The notes under the pieces: generated by a model
What the model was told of the DNA's origin: nothing
The model's database searches: none
Seen by the model: the letters and a program-made list of their open reading frames with translations, nothing else
Assembly (NCBI GenBank): GCA_023426365.1
Contig: JAFAAW010000136.1
Span: 1-58,378 of the forward strand
Direction of reading: 5' to 3'
From: Pseudomonadota bacterium
GTDB lineage: Bacteria; Pseudomonadota; Alphaproteobacteria; Rhodospirillales; Magnetospirillaceae
DNA length: 58,378 bases
Position numbers and translations under genes: made by a program
Part shown: in pieces, positions 41,180 through 50,239 of the stretch
Layout: each line of letters begins with the position of its first letter
Position numbering within the stretch: the stretch's first letter is position 1

Positions 41180-43416
41180 TCGACACCTCGATCACGGTCG
41201 AGCGCATCCACAGCCAGCGGCTGGGGGGCTGCATTTTCAGTGGCCGCACCTCAGACCGGAAGCCACTGCGCGTGGTCGCTACCGCCAGCCTACTGGGCGC
41301 AGCACCCGTTCCCGGCGAGGTTTGGCGGGTCCGCGGCCAGTTGGAGATCAGTAAATGGGGGGCGCAAGTTCGGGCCGCATCCCTGTGGCGGGCGACGCCT
41401 TCGGGCAAACTCGTCGGCGAGTGGATCGCCGCCAATGTCCCTGGCATTGGCAAGACACGAGCGAAGCGCCTCATGGACGCATTCGGACCTCGGCTGGTCG
41501 ATCTGCTCACTGCTGGCGATCCCGAGCCGTTGATCTCGGTTATCGCCCCGGATCATCCTCATCTTGGTGCCCGCCTTGCGTCCAGCGCCATCGGCATCTG
41601 GCGCGATCAACAGGCGTCAGCCGATCTGCACGCTTGGCTGGATGGCCACGGCATTCAGGCCGCCGGGATTGCCCGGAAGCTAGCGGAGCTTCTGGGAAGC
41701 AACGGCATCGAGGCACTAGAAACCAACCCATACACCCTGGTCGGTTTGCTGCCCTGGGCAGAGGTGGATAAGGTCGGCATGCGGCTGACAGCCGCCACTG
41801 CCGACCAAGCGCATGACCCGACGTTGGATGCTCGCCGCATGGTCGGCATGGTCGATGCCATCGTCATTGAGCGCATCAGCGAAACTGGCGATACCGCCCT
41901 GACCGCCCGGCAACTTCTGGAACGCTGCAAAGCAAGACTCCGAGGTACGCTCCATTCTGGGGCGGTTTCTGCTGCCGCCATGGAGTCCATCCGCCTCGCA
42001 GCAGGGAACCATGCCATCGTCGCCGACGAACTGACTGATGGCACGGCAATCTGGCGCGCCCCAGGCTGCGCCTTCATGGAGACCATCCTGGCCGAGCGTG
42101 TTATCGCGCTGACCAGCGGCAGATGGCGCAGCGCCGTAACGGCCTTGAGTTCCGAGGCTGGCCGCGAGCGTTACCTGGACACTGCCTGCGCCGAGGAGGG
42201 CATTCATCTACATCCCGAGCAAAGACAAGCCTGCCTGCGAGTTCTGGGGCAACCCCTGGCCGTCCTGACCGGCGGTGCAGGGACCGGCAAGACCACGACT
42301 ACCAGGGCCGTCGTCTCGGCTTGGGAGGCGGCTGGAGGGCGAGTTGAGCTATGTGCTCTCGCCGGTAAGGCCGCTCGACGGCTCGGGCAGTCTACGCACC
42401 GCATGGCCCGCACCATTCATCGCCTAATCCATGACCTGCGTCGCCGTCAGGATGACATCACCCTGCCAATGATTGATACGGATGTCGGCTTCGTTGATGA
42501 GCGGACGCTACTGGTGATCGACGAAGCCAGCATGGTCGATCTCGGCCAGTACACCGAGCTACTGGTGGATCACCTCCCGGAAGGGTGCCACGTCCTGCTA
42601 GTTGGTGACCCTGCCCAACTTCCGCCGGTCGGACCTGGGCTGATATTTCCCATCTTGTGCCAGCTATCCTCGATAGTCGCCGAATTGACCGTCGTTCACC
42701 GGCAGTGCGACGAGAGCGGCATCCCGTCGATCAGCCGGGCCGTGCGCATAGGAGAAATTCCAGAGTTCCGTGCCTTCGATCCGTCAAAGCCGGAAGGGGT
42801 GTCGCTCGTTCCCTGCAATCCCTTGGAATTGGAATACCATGTCAAGCGTACTGTGGAGGCATTGGGCGGCCACGGGAGGTCGGGCCACGACCTCCTCATA
42901 CTGGCCCCGACGAACGGTGGTTCGCCCTGCTCAGTTTCCCAGCTTAACCGGGCCTTCCAGTCCCAGCATTTGCGGACCAGCGAAGCGGGCGAGGAAGACA
43001 TCCTCGTGGGCAGCTTCGGCCAGCAGTTCGTGGTCGGCGATCCCGTGGTCTTTACCCGTAACCTTTACCAGCAGGGCCTCTGCAACGGCACGTTGGGGCG
43101 GGTGATCAGCATGAACGTGCGCGCACGCCACCTGACCATCCGATGGGACGATGGCGTTGAGGGCGAGATCGACGGCGAGAGGGTCGCAGACCTTCAGCTT
43201 GCCTACGCCCTGTCGGGCCACAAAGCACAGGGTTCGTCAGCCCGGCGTATCGTGGTGCCAGTTTACCGCAGCCAAGTGCTCGACCGGGCTTGGGTCTACA
43301 CCGCCATTACCAGGGCGGAGGAGGCATGTGTCCTGGTCGGGGACGCCGATGTTCTGCGGAACGCCATTACCCTCCCGCCGTCCTCCAGCAGGCGGTTGCA
43401 CGGTTTCAAGTTATGA
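41176..43416 (+). CDS. RecD2-like ATP-dependent DNA helicase
   Basis: 746 residues. Helix-hairpin-helix-like segments (VPGIGKTRAKRLMDAFG) near residue 90, Walker A LTGGAGTGKTTTTRA (about 365-378), Walker B LLVIDEASMVD (about 445), QLPPVGPG, and the C-terminal YALSGHKAQGSSARRIVVPV and YTAITRAEE motifs are all typical of RecD2 superfamily 1B helicases. RecD2 acts without RecBC. Here it is translationally coupled to the recombinase module (ATGA at 41176-41179), suggesting it helps element transfer or integration. ATG 41176 is chosen for this overlap. Confidence 0.9.
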   Translation: MIDTSITVERIHSQRLGGCIFSGRTSDRKPLRVVATASLLGAAPVPGEVWRVRGQLEISKWGAQVRAASLWRATPSGKLVGEWIAANVPGIGKTRAKRLMDAFGPRLVDLLTAGDPEPLISVIAPDHPHLGARLASSAIGIWRDQQASADLHAWLDGHGIQAAGIARKLAELLGSNGIEALETNPYTLVGLLPWAEVDKVGMRLTAATADQAHDPTLDARRMVGMVDAIVIERISETGDTALTARQLLERCKARLRGTLHSGAVSAAAMESIRLAAGNHAIVADELTDGTAIWRAPGCAFMETILAERVIALTSGRWRSAVTALSSEAGRERYLDTACAEEGIHLHPEQRQACLRVLGQPLAVLTGGAGTGKTTTTRAVVSAWEAAGGRVELCALAGKAARRLGQSTHRMARTIHRLIHDLRRRQDDITLPMIDTDVGFVDERTLLVIDEASMVDLGQYTELLVDHLPEGCHVLLVGDPAQLPPVGPGLIFPILCQLSSIVAELTVVHRQCDESGIPSISRAVRIGEIPEFRAFDPSKPEGVSLVPCNPLELEYHVKRTVEALGGHGRSGHDLLILAPTNGGSPCSVSQLNRAFQSQHLRTSEAGEEDILVGSFGQQFVVGDPVVFTRNLYQQGLCNGTLGRVISMNVRARHLTIRWDDGVEGEIDGERVADLQLAYALSGHKAQGSSARRIVVPVYRSQVLDRAWVYTAITRAEEACVLVGDADVLRNAITLPPSSSRRLHGFKL

Positions 43417-43439
43417 TCTTAATCATAAAAGGTGTTGGC

Positions 43440-44159
43440 CTACGCGCACTTCGCGCCGGGTGGCGGTATAGTGATTTCCACCAACCCGGCAAGCCGGTCT
43501 TGCAGATGCGGACTGCCGAGCCAGTAGTCGGCCAGCAGGTCCGAGGACAGCGAGTGGACCGCCTTTTCATAGTCGGCAGTGGTGGCAATGCCGGTAGCGA
43601 CCAGATACCGCAACAGCAGGGCATAGGCGACATAGGCTTTGGCTTCTGAGTGTTCGACGGCTCGCTCCAACGGAACGTCGCGTCGGCCCGTGCAAGCCCG
43701 CCAAGCAGCCTCGTAGCTGGGCGCGGCGAAGACTTCGCAGAGGTCGATACCCTTGCGCTGGATGCCGACGATGATGGGAACGGGCAAGAGGTTGAGGTGG
43801 TATCCCAGCCGGAGGGCTGGCAGGTCCAGGGTGTGACCGCCCAGGGTCACCAGCACGGACTTGTCACGCCCAGCAAGATGAGCATTCAGCTTGACCAGCA
43901 TGCTGTGCTCGGCAGATTGCGTGCTGGCCGCTTCCGCCCTGGCAGAAAAGCCAAACGACGACTTCGCCTCGACCCACAATCCTTCCGGTCGGGCTGCCAT
44001 CTCAACATTGAGCACCGTAGCGGCCTGCACTCGGCTGGCCTTTGGACCGTCGTGCAGCGCTTCGGGCCATCGTTGGGGGCCTTGATCATCGGGGCCGACA
44101 GCCGTGGCCAGGATTATCACCTTCGTAGGCAGATTGGTGGCGTCGTCGGGTGCGAGCAT
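43440..44159 (-). CDS. Putative PolB-type 3'-5' exonuclease-like protein
   Basis: 239 residues from ATG 44159 (GGAG nine bases upstream); ATG 44174 is an alternative. The only telling segment is VLVTLGGHTLDLPALRLGYHLNLLPVP in parts, which fits the Exo II motif of DEDD exonucleases related to PolB. VIILATAV near the start and a C-terminal region with AKAYVAYALLLRYLVATG could supply the other motifs. Convergent with the helicase gene. Moderate-to-low certainty about activity. Confidence 0.5.
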   Translation of the reverse strand: MLAPDDATNLPTKVIILATAVGPDDQGPQRWPEALHDGPKASRVQAATVLNVEMAARPEGLWVEAKSSFGFSARAEAASTQSAEHSMLVKLNAHLAGRDKSVLVTLGGHTLDLPALRLGYHLNLLPVPIIVGIQRKGIDLCEVFAAPSYEAAWRACTGRRDVPLERAVEHSEAKAYVAYALLLRYLVATGIATTADYEKAVHSLSSDLLADYWLGSPHLQDRLAGLVEITIPPPGAKCA

Positions 44160-44264
44160 TGCTAGCCGCTCCATGCTGATGGAGCGGTCAAATTATCGTC
44201 TCACTTATAAAAAATAAAGCGTGGCTTAGTTGCTGTTGGGGATGGGGCGAGCCAAACTCCGCCC

Positions 44265-44597
44265 ATGGCCGCCGAATCTCTCCTTCAAACCATTGCATTG
44301 CGCCTGCGCGGGCTGCGTGACGAAAAAGGATTCACCCAAGCAGGGTTGGGCGAACTGGCTGGGTTGAGCGGCCCTATGATCTCCCATATTGAGCGGTGCC
44401 AGCATTGGCCCTCCTTACCCCAGCTTGCCGCTATCGCCGATGCGTTGCAGGTGCCTGTCACGTTCTTCCTGGCGACAGATAGTGATGGTCATCACCGCGC
44501 GCGGATTGCCTACCTGCTCGACACTCTTTCGCCAGAAGACGCAGAACTTGGCGCAGCCATCCTCGCCACCATTGCCCGTCAGCGGCGTCAGCACTGA
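44265..44597 (+). CDS. Cro/C1-type (XRE) regulator
   Basis: 110 residues. HTH at about 12-65: LRGLRDEKGFTQAGLGELAGL, SGPMISHIERCQHWPSLPQL, AIADALQVPVTFFL. A short C-terminal helix follows. It is divergent from the exonuclease-like gene with 105 bp between, so it likely controls that intergenic promoter. Confidence 0.85.
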   Translation: MAAESLLQTIALRLRGLRDEKGFTQAGLGELAGLSGPMISHIERCQHWPSLPQLAAIADALQVPVTFFLATDSDGHHRARIAYLLDTLSPEDAELGAAILATIARQRRQH

Positions 44598-44615
44598 CTG
44601 AAGCGGCTTCAATTT

Positions 44616-44981
44616 TCATTCCCTCTGCATGGCTGCCCGGATCGCAGACAGTTTCTGCATGATGCCTTGCTTCCCTTGGCACAGCAGTTGCTGAACAATG
44701 CCGACGATGGCTTGGAAGAAGCCGCGTTTCATTGGACGCCAGCCAAACAGATCAAGCTGACGCGCGTTAAACGCCTTTTGGGCCGCCCGATTTACGGGGC
44801 GACGTGCGGGCCGCCGTCGGCGTGGGTTCGCCGGGGCAGGTACTGACTGCCCCCCGTAATACGCTCGGAACTGGGCCACTTCGCGGACATAGAGTTGGTC
44901 CGCAAAGAGGGGGTGTCTTGCGGCCAGCCGACGCCGAAGCGCAGCACGCCGGACCTGTGCTCTGCTGAAGCTGCTGGTCAT
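44616..44981 (-). CDS. Small Arg-rich protein downstream of structured element B
   Basis: 121 residues, paralogous to 25038-25445: RRAALRRRLAARHPLFADQL, FRAYYGGQSVPAPANPRRRR, PARRPVN and FNARQLDLFGW line up along the whole core. The C-terminus (LCQGKQGIMQKLSAIRAAMQ) differs. ATG 44981 follows GGAGGGGCAAG. It is encoded immediately after structured element B on the same strand. Confidence 0.72.
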   Translation of the reverse strand: MTSSFSRAQVRRAALRRRLAARHPLFADQLYVREVAQFRAYYGGQSVPAPANPRRRRPARRPVNRAAQKAFNARQLDLFGWRPMKRGFFQAIVGIVQQLLCQGKQGIMQKLSAIRAAMQRE

Positions 44982-44984
44982 CTT

Positions 44985-45205
44985 GCCCCTCCTTGATCCT
45001 CGGGTTGATGCGCCCCGCATCAACCCTTGCCCGTCGGCGAGACCGGGGTGGAAAGGTCAAGGGTCAGGGGGTGGGCGGGGTAGCGCCCAAAACCCGAAGG
45101 GCGCGTGCAGCGCGATCTGCATGCAGATTTTTGGGGCATCCCACCCCCTGACGCCGGGCTTCAGCCCGGCGCTTGCCCTTGACCGCGCAGGGGCAGCGCC
45201 CCTCA
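44985..45205 (-). ncRNA. Conserved structured element, copy B (candidate ncRNA or leader)
   Basis: Same order of hairpins as copy A, read on the minus strand: GGGGC/GCCCC (45190-45202), CGCCGGGC-TGAA-GCCCGGCG, a 12-bp closing helix (45140-45151 with 45064-45075), ATCTGC-AT-GCAGAT, GCGC/GCGC, CCC-TTC-GGG, and GGGTTGATGC/GCATCAACCC (45002-45026). Unpaired blocks such as GGGATGCCCCA and GCTACCCCGCCC are identical to copy A. The gene at 44616-44981 starts 4 bp after it. Confidence 0.7.
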
Positions 45206-45310
45206 GCAACGGCCCGCGTCGGCGGGCGTTAAGGGAAACGACTGGGCGCGACCCGCTCAGGCGATGCCCGGACACAATGGCGGCTGAAGCTGACGGATGG
45301 CGGAAACATC

Positions 45311-45339
45311 TTGTCAAAGTGGCTGTTGCGGTTTACATA
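45311..45339 (+). promoter_or_regulatory. Candidate promoter of the IetAS-like operon
   Basis: TTGTCA (45311-45316), 17 bp, TACATA (45334-45339), about 30 bp ahead of ATG 45376. A second possibility, TTGCGG with TATAAG (45326-45353), overlaps it. Confidence 0.4.
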
Positions 45340-45375
45340 TCCGGCCATATAAGTTGACATGATCCGTGGAACCCG

Positions 45376-46500
45376 ATGCCGATTTTGCCCGAAGACCTTG
45401 TCGAACTGTTCGATGCCGCCCTTGCTGCGGATTACACCCGCGTGCGTCGGATCGGTAGCCGTATAGCGAAGGCCCTCGGCGATGAGGATGCTGATACGGC
45501 GAAGCGGTTGCGCACCCTTCTGCGGCGTCGAGGGGTGCCCCTGCGGGCTTCTGGTTATGCCGAGGCGCTGCCTGTTGATGCGAAATCCCGGCTACCGCTG
45601 ATCGAGGAACAGCCCTGGCCGACCACACCCATGTTCCTGGATGAAACTGGCAGGAACCTGCTGACCAGCTTCCTTTCGGATGTTGAGCACCTTGAGCTTT
45701 TGAGTGCTAAGGGGCTTGCGACCCGGCTGTGCATGCTTCTCGCGGGGCCACCAGGAACTGGCAAGTCGCTTCTCGCTGGGCATATCGCGGCCCAACTCAA
45801 TCGCCCCCTCTACGTCGTGCGCCTGGATTCAGTGATCTCCTCCCTCCTCGGCGACACCGCAAAAAACATCCGCAGCGTGTTCGACTTTGTCGCCATGCGC
45901 GAGGGCGTCCTGTTTCTGGATGAGATGGATGCTGTCGCCAAGCTCCGGGACGACCAGCACGAGCTTGGGGAATTGAAGCGGGTCGTAAACACCGTGATTC
46001 AAGGGCTGGATGCCCTCGATGATCGCGCCGTTGTCGTTGCGGCGACCAATCATCCCCAGCTACTCGACCCGGCCATCTGGCGTCGATTCCCGTACAAACT
46101 CGACCTCGGCGCACCGGACTTCGCTGTTCGGGAAGACCTCTGGCGTCACTTCTTGACCAATGACGACGAGACCTCGCCGATTCCCGCCTTATTGGGGCGG
46201 ATTTCAGAAGGTCTCAGTGGTGCGGATATCCGCAACCTCGCCCTTGCTAGCCGCAGGCATGCGGTGCTGTCCGAACAACCGCTGGATACCGGGTCGGTCG
46301 CGTGGGCTGCGCTCCAGAAGGACAAGGGACGGCTGACGCTCCCAGAACGCACTGGCCTGTCAAGCGAGCGTAAAAAGGCGCTTGCACAATCTTTGGTAAA
46401 GGATTTCAACATCAGTCAGGCCGACGTTGCCCGGTTGCTGAATGTCAGCCGACAGGCCGTGTCCGGCTATCTGAAGGACGACCCGCATGGTGACGGATGA
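45376..46500 (+). CDS. ietA: AAA+ ATPase of an IetAS-type defence system
   Basis: 374 residues. Walker A is LLAGPPGTGKSLLAG (about 122-136), Walker B GVLFLDEMDAVA (about 176-187), sensor VVVAATNHPQLLD, arginine finger region RRFPYKL. The C-terminus adds an HTH-like segment (ISQADVARLLNVSRQAVSGYL). AAA ATPase directly upstream of, and overlapping, a subtilisin-like protease is the IetA/IetS arrangement known as a two-gene anti-phage system. The partner gene overlaps its end by 14 bp. Confidence 0.82.
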   Translation: MPILPEDLVELFDAALAADYTRVRRIGSRIAKALGDEDADTAKRLRTLLRRRGVPLRASGYAEALPVDAKSRLPLIEEQPWPTTPMFLDETGRNLLTSFLSDVEHLELLSAKGLATRLCMLLAGPPGTGKSLLAGHIAAQLNRPLYVVRLDSVISSLLGDTAKNIRSVFDFVAMREGVLFLDEMDAVAKLRDDQHELGELKRVVNTVIQGLDALDDRAVVVAATNHPQLLDPAIWRRFPYKLDLGAPDFAVREDLWRHFLTNDDETSPIPALLGRISEGLSGADIRNLALASRRHAVLSEQPLDTGSVAWAALQKDKGRLTLPERTGLSSERKKALAQSLVKDFNISQADVARLLNVSRQAVSGYLKDDPHGDG

Positions 46501-48757
46501 CCGAAGGGATTCCCCTCTCTTAAACCCGGTTCTTTCCCTTCGGAAGGAGCCTGCGCCTGAGACAGTACAGGGCGGGGGACGTGGCGCTGGTGCCATCGTT
46601 ACCGCCCGCCTTGGACAGCAACGCCAGAGATTGTCTGCGAGCCTTCGTGGCTTGGTCAGCGATCCGAGCCGGTATAAGGCTCACGGAGGGCGCGTCCATC
46701 TGGTGGCGAAGATGTTCGCAGACTCCTTGGCACCCAGTTACAAGCCGAGCGGCCTGTTTGAGCATCCCCGCATTGGTTGCCGCCTCGTAGCGCCGACTCA
46801 CGGTGGCTACCTTGTCGAAGCGGATACATCCCGTCTTGAGGAACTGGCGGGTTTCGCCCAGAGCACCGAAATGATCGAGGCTCAGGTGGCGATCTCGCGC
46901 GTCGAGACGATTGAACCCTTCGGCGAGAAAGCGCTGCTCCACGGCCTGACCAAGGATGCTCTCTGGGATGCGGCTGCCGACGTTGAGGGTGGAAAGGCGT
47001 TCATTGTTTGGTTCGCCCCCTTCCGAAACGAAACCGCCCGCAATTCTGTTATCCAGACTATGGCTCGCCTCGAAAGCGAGCGCATCTTTCTGCCTTCCTA
47101 CCCTGGCTTGGCGCTGACTTCACAGCAGGAGTCAGAAGACGCCGACGAACAGGTTGCCGTTCCAATGGTGCGACCCGACCAGACTGGCCTTGCGCGAGCA
47201 ATGCGGCGGTATCGGGACCAGCAGGTCGCCAAGACGTTCGTGACCGTTCCCTCGAAGAATGCCCTTGTGCAATTGATTGCGTCCGGTGCGTCGTTCCGCC
47301 TCGACCCGGTTCGGCGGATCGAGGTTACTGCGCCCGGCGAAGGCGCTGAACCTCCGCCGCCTGTCCCGAACGCAAACGCCCAGCCAATCGTGATGGTGGT
47401 GGACGGCGGCCTGACCGCTAATAGCTACAAGCCGCTTGAAGTGTGGCGCATGTCTCCTCCGCTGATTAAGGATCGCGTTGCGGACCATCCCCACGGCAAT
47501 CGGGTGACGTCGCTGGTTGTCCACGGACATGCTTGGAATAACCTGCTGGACATTCCCCCATTGGAATGTCGGGTGGCTACCGTCCAGGCTGTTCCTCGCC
47601 AGGGAGCGAACGTCGCAGCCAATCCTGAGCAACTGGTCGAATACCTCCGCCATGTCGCCCGTGCGTTTCCCGAGGCCAGAGTCTGGAACATGTCGTTCAA
47701 CCAGACCGAGCCAGAACTGGATACGGAAACCGTCAGCTACCTGGGCCATGAGATCGCCTCGCTTGCCAGGAAGGCGGGCGTATTGCCGGTGATCTCTATT
47801 GGCAACCGCTCTGCTGCAAACGCCGAACGCCTTTGCGCCCCGGCAGATTGCGAGGCGGCACTGACGGTTGGTGGTCGTGCCCACGACGACGACGGAAAGC
47901 CCGCAGGAAACTGCCCGGTGTCGCTTAAAGGGCCGGGGCCGGATGGCATGCTGAAGCCGGACGTGTCGTGGTACTCGCACCTGCGCATGCTCGGCGGTGG
48001 CCGCGATACCGGCAGCAGCTATGCCACTGCGCTTGTTTCTTCGCTGGCAGCCCATACGTTCGCCAACCTCAAGGACCCGTCCCCGGACTTGGTGCGGGCA
48101 TTGATCATCAACGCCACCGAGCAGGAACAGCACGACGTTGCCCTGGGCTGGGGTTCTCCCAACCACATCCATATGCCCTGGGCCTGTGAGCCGGGCACCG
48201 TAACCTTGGCATGGCGCGCCAAACTTCGCCCCGGCTATGCCTATTACTGGAACGATATTCCCATCCCGCCGGAATTGGTCCGCAACGGCAAGCTGTATGG
48301 GAAGGGGCGGCTCACCGCCATTCTCGACCCTGTGCTTTCCGACCTTGCTGGGCCGAACTACTTCGCTACCCGCCTCCAGGTGGCCTTGCAGTACCAGACC
48401 GGGGCGGGGAAGTGGGACAATCTGCTGGGCAGCATGAAGGAAAGCCGGATCAAGGAGCCGGACGCCCGTGCCGACCTCGCCAAGTGGCATCCGGTTCGCC
48501 GTCATAGCCGGGATTTCAACAAGCGTGGGGTGGGCTTTTCGGGAGATACCTTCCGTCTTCATGCCCGCGTGTACACACGCGACCTTTTCCAGTTCGACAT
48601 CCCCAACCACCACGAGATGGGTGAACAGGAAGTGTCCTTCGTTCTCACCCTCTCGGACGGCTCCACCAGCCCGGCGATCTACAATTCCACGGCACAGCGG
48701 CTGAGCACCTTCGTGGAGAGCGCGGTGATCGGCCAGGAAATCGAAATCCACCGTTAA
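46487..48757 (+). CDS. ietS: Subtilisin-like serine protease of an IetAS-type defence system
   Basis: 756 residues, cytoplasmic (no signal peptide). The S8 triad is visible: Asp in VMVVDGGL (about 304), His in DHPHGNRVTSLV (about 334), Ser in DTGSSYATALVSSLAAH (about 509). N-terminal ~280 residues are an unrecognised helical/beta region and the C-terminal ~170 a beta-rich domain. With IetA it forms a protease/ATPase pair expected to respond to phage infection. ATG 46487 lies inside the ietA end, implying coupling. Confidence 0.84.
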   Translation: MVTDDRRDSPLLNPVLSLRKEPAPETVQGGGRGAGAIVTARLGQQRQRLSASLRGLVSDPSRYKAHGGRVHLVAKMFADSLAPSYKPSGLFEHPRIGCRLVAPTHGGYLVEADTSRLEELAGFAQSTEMIEAQVAISRVETIEPFGEKALLHGLTKDALWDAAADVEGGKAFIVWFAPFRNETARNSVIQTMARLESERIFLPSYPGLALTSQQESEDADEQVAVPMVRPDQTGLARAMRRYRDQQVAKTFVTVPSKNALVQLIASGASFRLDPVRRIEVTAPGEGAEPPPPVPNANAQPIVMVVDGGLTANSYKPLEVWRMSPPLIKDRVADHPHGNRVTSLVVHGHAWNNLLDIPPLECRVATVQAVPRQGANVAANPEQLVEYLRHVARAFPEARVWNMSFNQTEPELDTETVSYLGHEIASLARKAGVLPVISIGNRSAANAERLCAPADCEAALTVGGRAHDDDGKPAGNCPVSLKGPGPDGMLKPDVSWYSHLRMLGGGRDTGSSYATALVSSLAAHTFANLKDPSPDLVRALIINATEQEQHDVALGWGSPNHIHMPWACEPGTVTLAWRAKLRPGYAYYWNDIPIPPELVRNGKLYGKGRLTAILDPVLSDLAGPNYFATRLQVALQYQTGAGKWDNLLGSMKESRIKEPDARADLAKWHPVRRHSRDFNKRGVGFSGDTFRLHARVYTRDLFQFDIPNHHEMGEQEVSFVLTLSDGSTSPAIYNSTAQRLSTFVESAVIGQEIEIHR

Positions 48758-48776
48758 CAGCAGAGGAGATGGCGAT

Positions 48777-48959
48777 ATGGCCAAGAACACGGGTGAAGGT
48801 TTTCGTCGCGGTTCGGTCAATGATCGGACCCAGGTTTACAACTCCACCATCGACCGCTGGGTAAAGCGTGATGCGGAGACCGGCAGGTTCATGGACCAGA
48901 AGGAAGACGGTGACCCGTTCAAGGGTGTGGCGAAGGAAGAAGACGGTCGCCGCCGGTAG
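48777..48959 (+). CDS. Small hydrophilic protein following ietS
   Basis: 60 residues: MAKNTGEGFRRGSVNDRTQV, YNSTIDRWVKRDAETGRFMD, QKEDGDPFKGVAKEEDGRRR. The GAGGAGA-type ribosome site precedes ATG 48777 and it begins 19 bp after the protease stop. It has the look of a conserved small protein, highly charged and without hydrophobic core. Possible third component or regulator of the defence pair; not recognised with certainty. Confidence 0.65.
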   Translation: MAKNTGEGFRRGSVNDRTQVYNSTIDRWVKRDAETGRFMDQKEDGDPFKGVAKEEDGRRR

Positions 48960-49030
48960 TTTGCTCTGTTGCGGGACGGAAGCGCCATAAATCATGCGCT
49001 TCCATCCCTGTGATGTCAGGGGGGTATCCC

Positions 49031-50008
49031 ATGGCCAAAGGCTTGCGGATGGAAGCTGCTTTCGACCCGGCACAGAATGCCGTGAGGAAGGCGGAACACG
49101 TCGGCTCGGAAGAAACCGGGTTCTTGTGTGAACATTGCCGTGTACCTGTCGAGCACGTCAGCGGCTATGTCGTGAATGGCCATGACCAGCGCCTACGCCG
49201 GGAAGTGCCCTCATTCTTTAAGTTGCCGTCGAAGGGTGGCGCGGGCCATCAGCCTGGATGTGAACACACGCCACTCGGCTTGGTGAAAGCGCTCGTTCAT
49301 GCATCCGAAGCCGTCGAAGACGCCCTGAACCCGTTTGCCGAAAGCGAAGCTGACGGTAGCTATATCTTTAGAATCAATATCGCTGCCCATGAGGTTGCCC
49401 AGCAGGGGGAACCCGGTGAAGGAAAGCCTTCACGCGAGGAATACCGCGAGCGGATTGAGCGGGTCTGGAGCGGAGAGCGGATCGCGCCGTATTGCCGGTC
49501 AGCGGTCGGCCTTGCGCGGCTCTGGGCCATCATGGAAGGGGCAGAAGGGCACCGTGACCTACGGCAGGCGGTGACCATCCAGGACCGTGGAACGGTGATC
49601 AAGTGGGAAGACTTCTTCTTCTCAATGAGGCGCTATTCACGACTTGCCAACAGGCTCCAAAAAGGGAGCATCCAACACCCGGTCGCGGCCCTGATTGAGG
49701 TTCGGCAACTCGGTAACGACCGAGGGGGAGCTTTTCTCGACTGCGTGGCTATGCCGGAGGCCGGTGGCGAAGTCGAAACGCGGATCGCGCCCAAAATCTA
49801 CATTCCAGAAAAGTACGCGGGTGCCTTTCAGGCGCATGGACGGTACATCGTCTTCGGAAACTGGCGCTACTTCGAGCCAGAGCAGCCCTGGGTATCGCCC
49901 GACGGGAAGAAGACTATTCGCTATCGGAACATCATCCTGCGCATTCTCAACAAAGCCCAGTTCGCGGCGGTCCAACTCCCCGGCGAGGGGGAGGAGAACG
50001 GTGGTTGA
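49031..50008 (+). CDS. Protein with CoiA-like N-terminal zinc region
   Basis: 325 residues from ATG 49031. The N-terminus has FLCEHCRVPVEHVSGY and FFKLPSKGGAGHQPGCEH, spaced like the zinc-binding head of CoiA-like nucleases, but I see no PD-(D/E)xK core after it. The middle (ERIERVWSGERIAPYCRSAV) and the C-terminal beta-rich part (ARIAPKIYIP-type strands, YIVFGNWRYF) are not recognised. It lies 71 bp after the small gene, in the same direction, and may belong to the same defence operon. Confidence 0.58.
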   Translation: MAKGLRMEAAFDPAQNAVRKAEHVGSEETGFLCEHCRVPVEHVSGYVVNGHDQRLRREVPSFFKLPSKGGAGHQPGCEHTPLGLVKALVHASEAVEDALNPFAESEADGSYIFRINIAAHEVAQQGEPGEGKPSREEYRERIERVWSGERIAPYCRSAVGLARLWAIMEGAEGHRDLRQAVTIQDRGTVIKWEDFFFSMRRYSRLANRLQKGSIQHPVAALIEVRQLGNDRGGAFLDCVAMPEAGGEVETRIAPKIYIPEKYAGAFQAHGRYIVFGNWRYFEPEQPWVSPDGKKTIRYRNIILRILNKAQFAAVQLPGEGEENGG

Positions 50009-50239
50009 TCAAACAAGTTCGGGCCTTTCGCAATCACCGAAAAGGCTGACAAATCTCATCAAGTTCTGATCCGGGCCGCGTTACACAATGGGGTTCCATC
50101 CAGCTTGGCCTGTTCCGCCAAGTGCTCGCTCCGCGCGCTAATCGCCGCCATTGCAGTATGGTTGGTGGTGGACGCGGGGGGCCTGCAATGGCAAATTAGT
50201 GCGCCAATGTTAGACGAGCGGCAGTTTAGGAGTAGTGAC

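Noticed and set aside
50105..50239. N-terminal extension of the SIR2 gene from ATG 50105
   Set aside because: The extension is unlike SIR2 proteins, and GTG 50240 has a well-placed TAGGAG.
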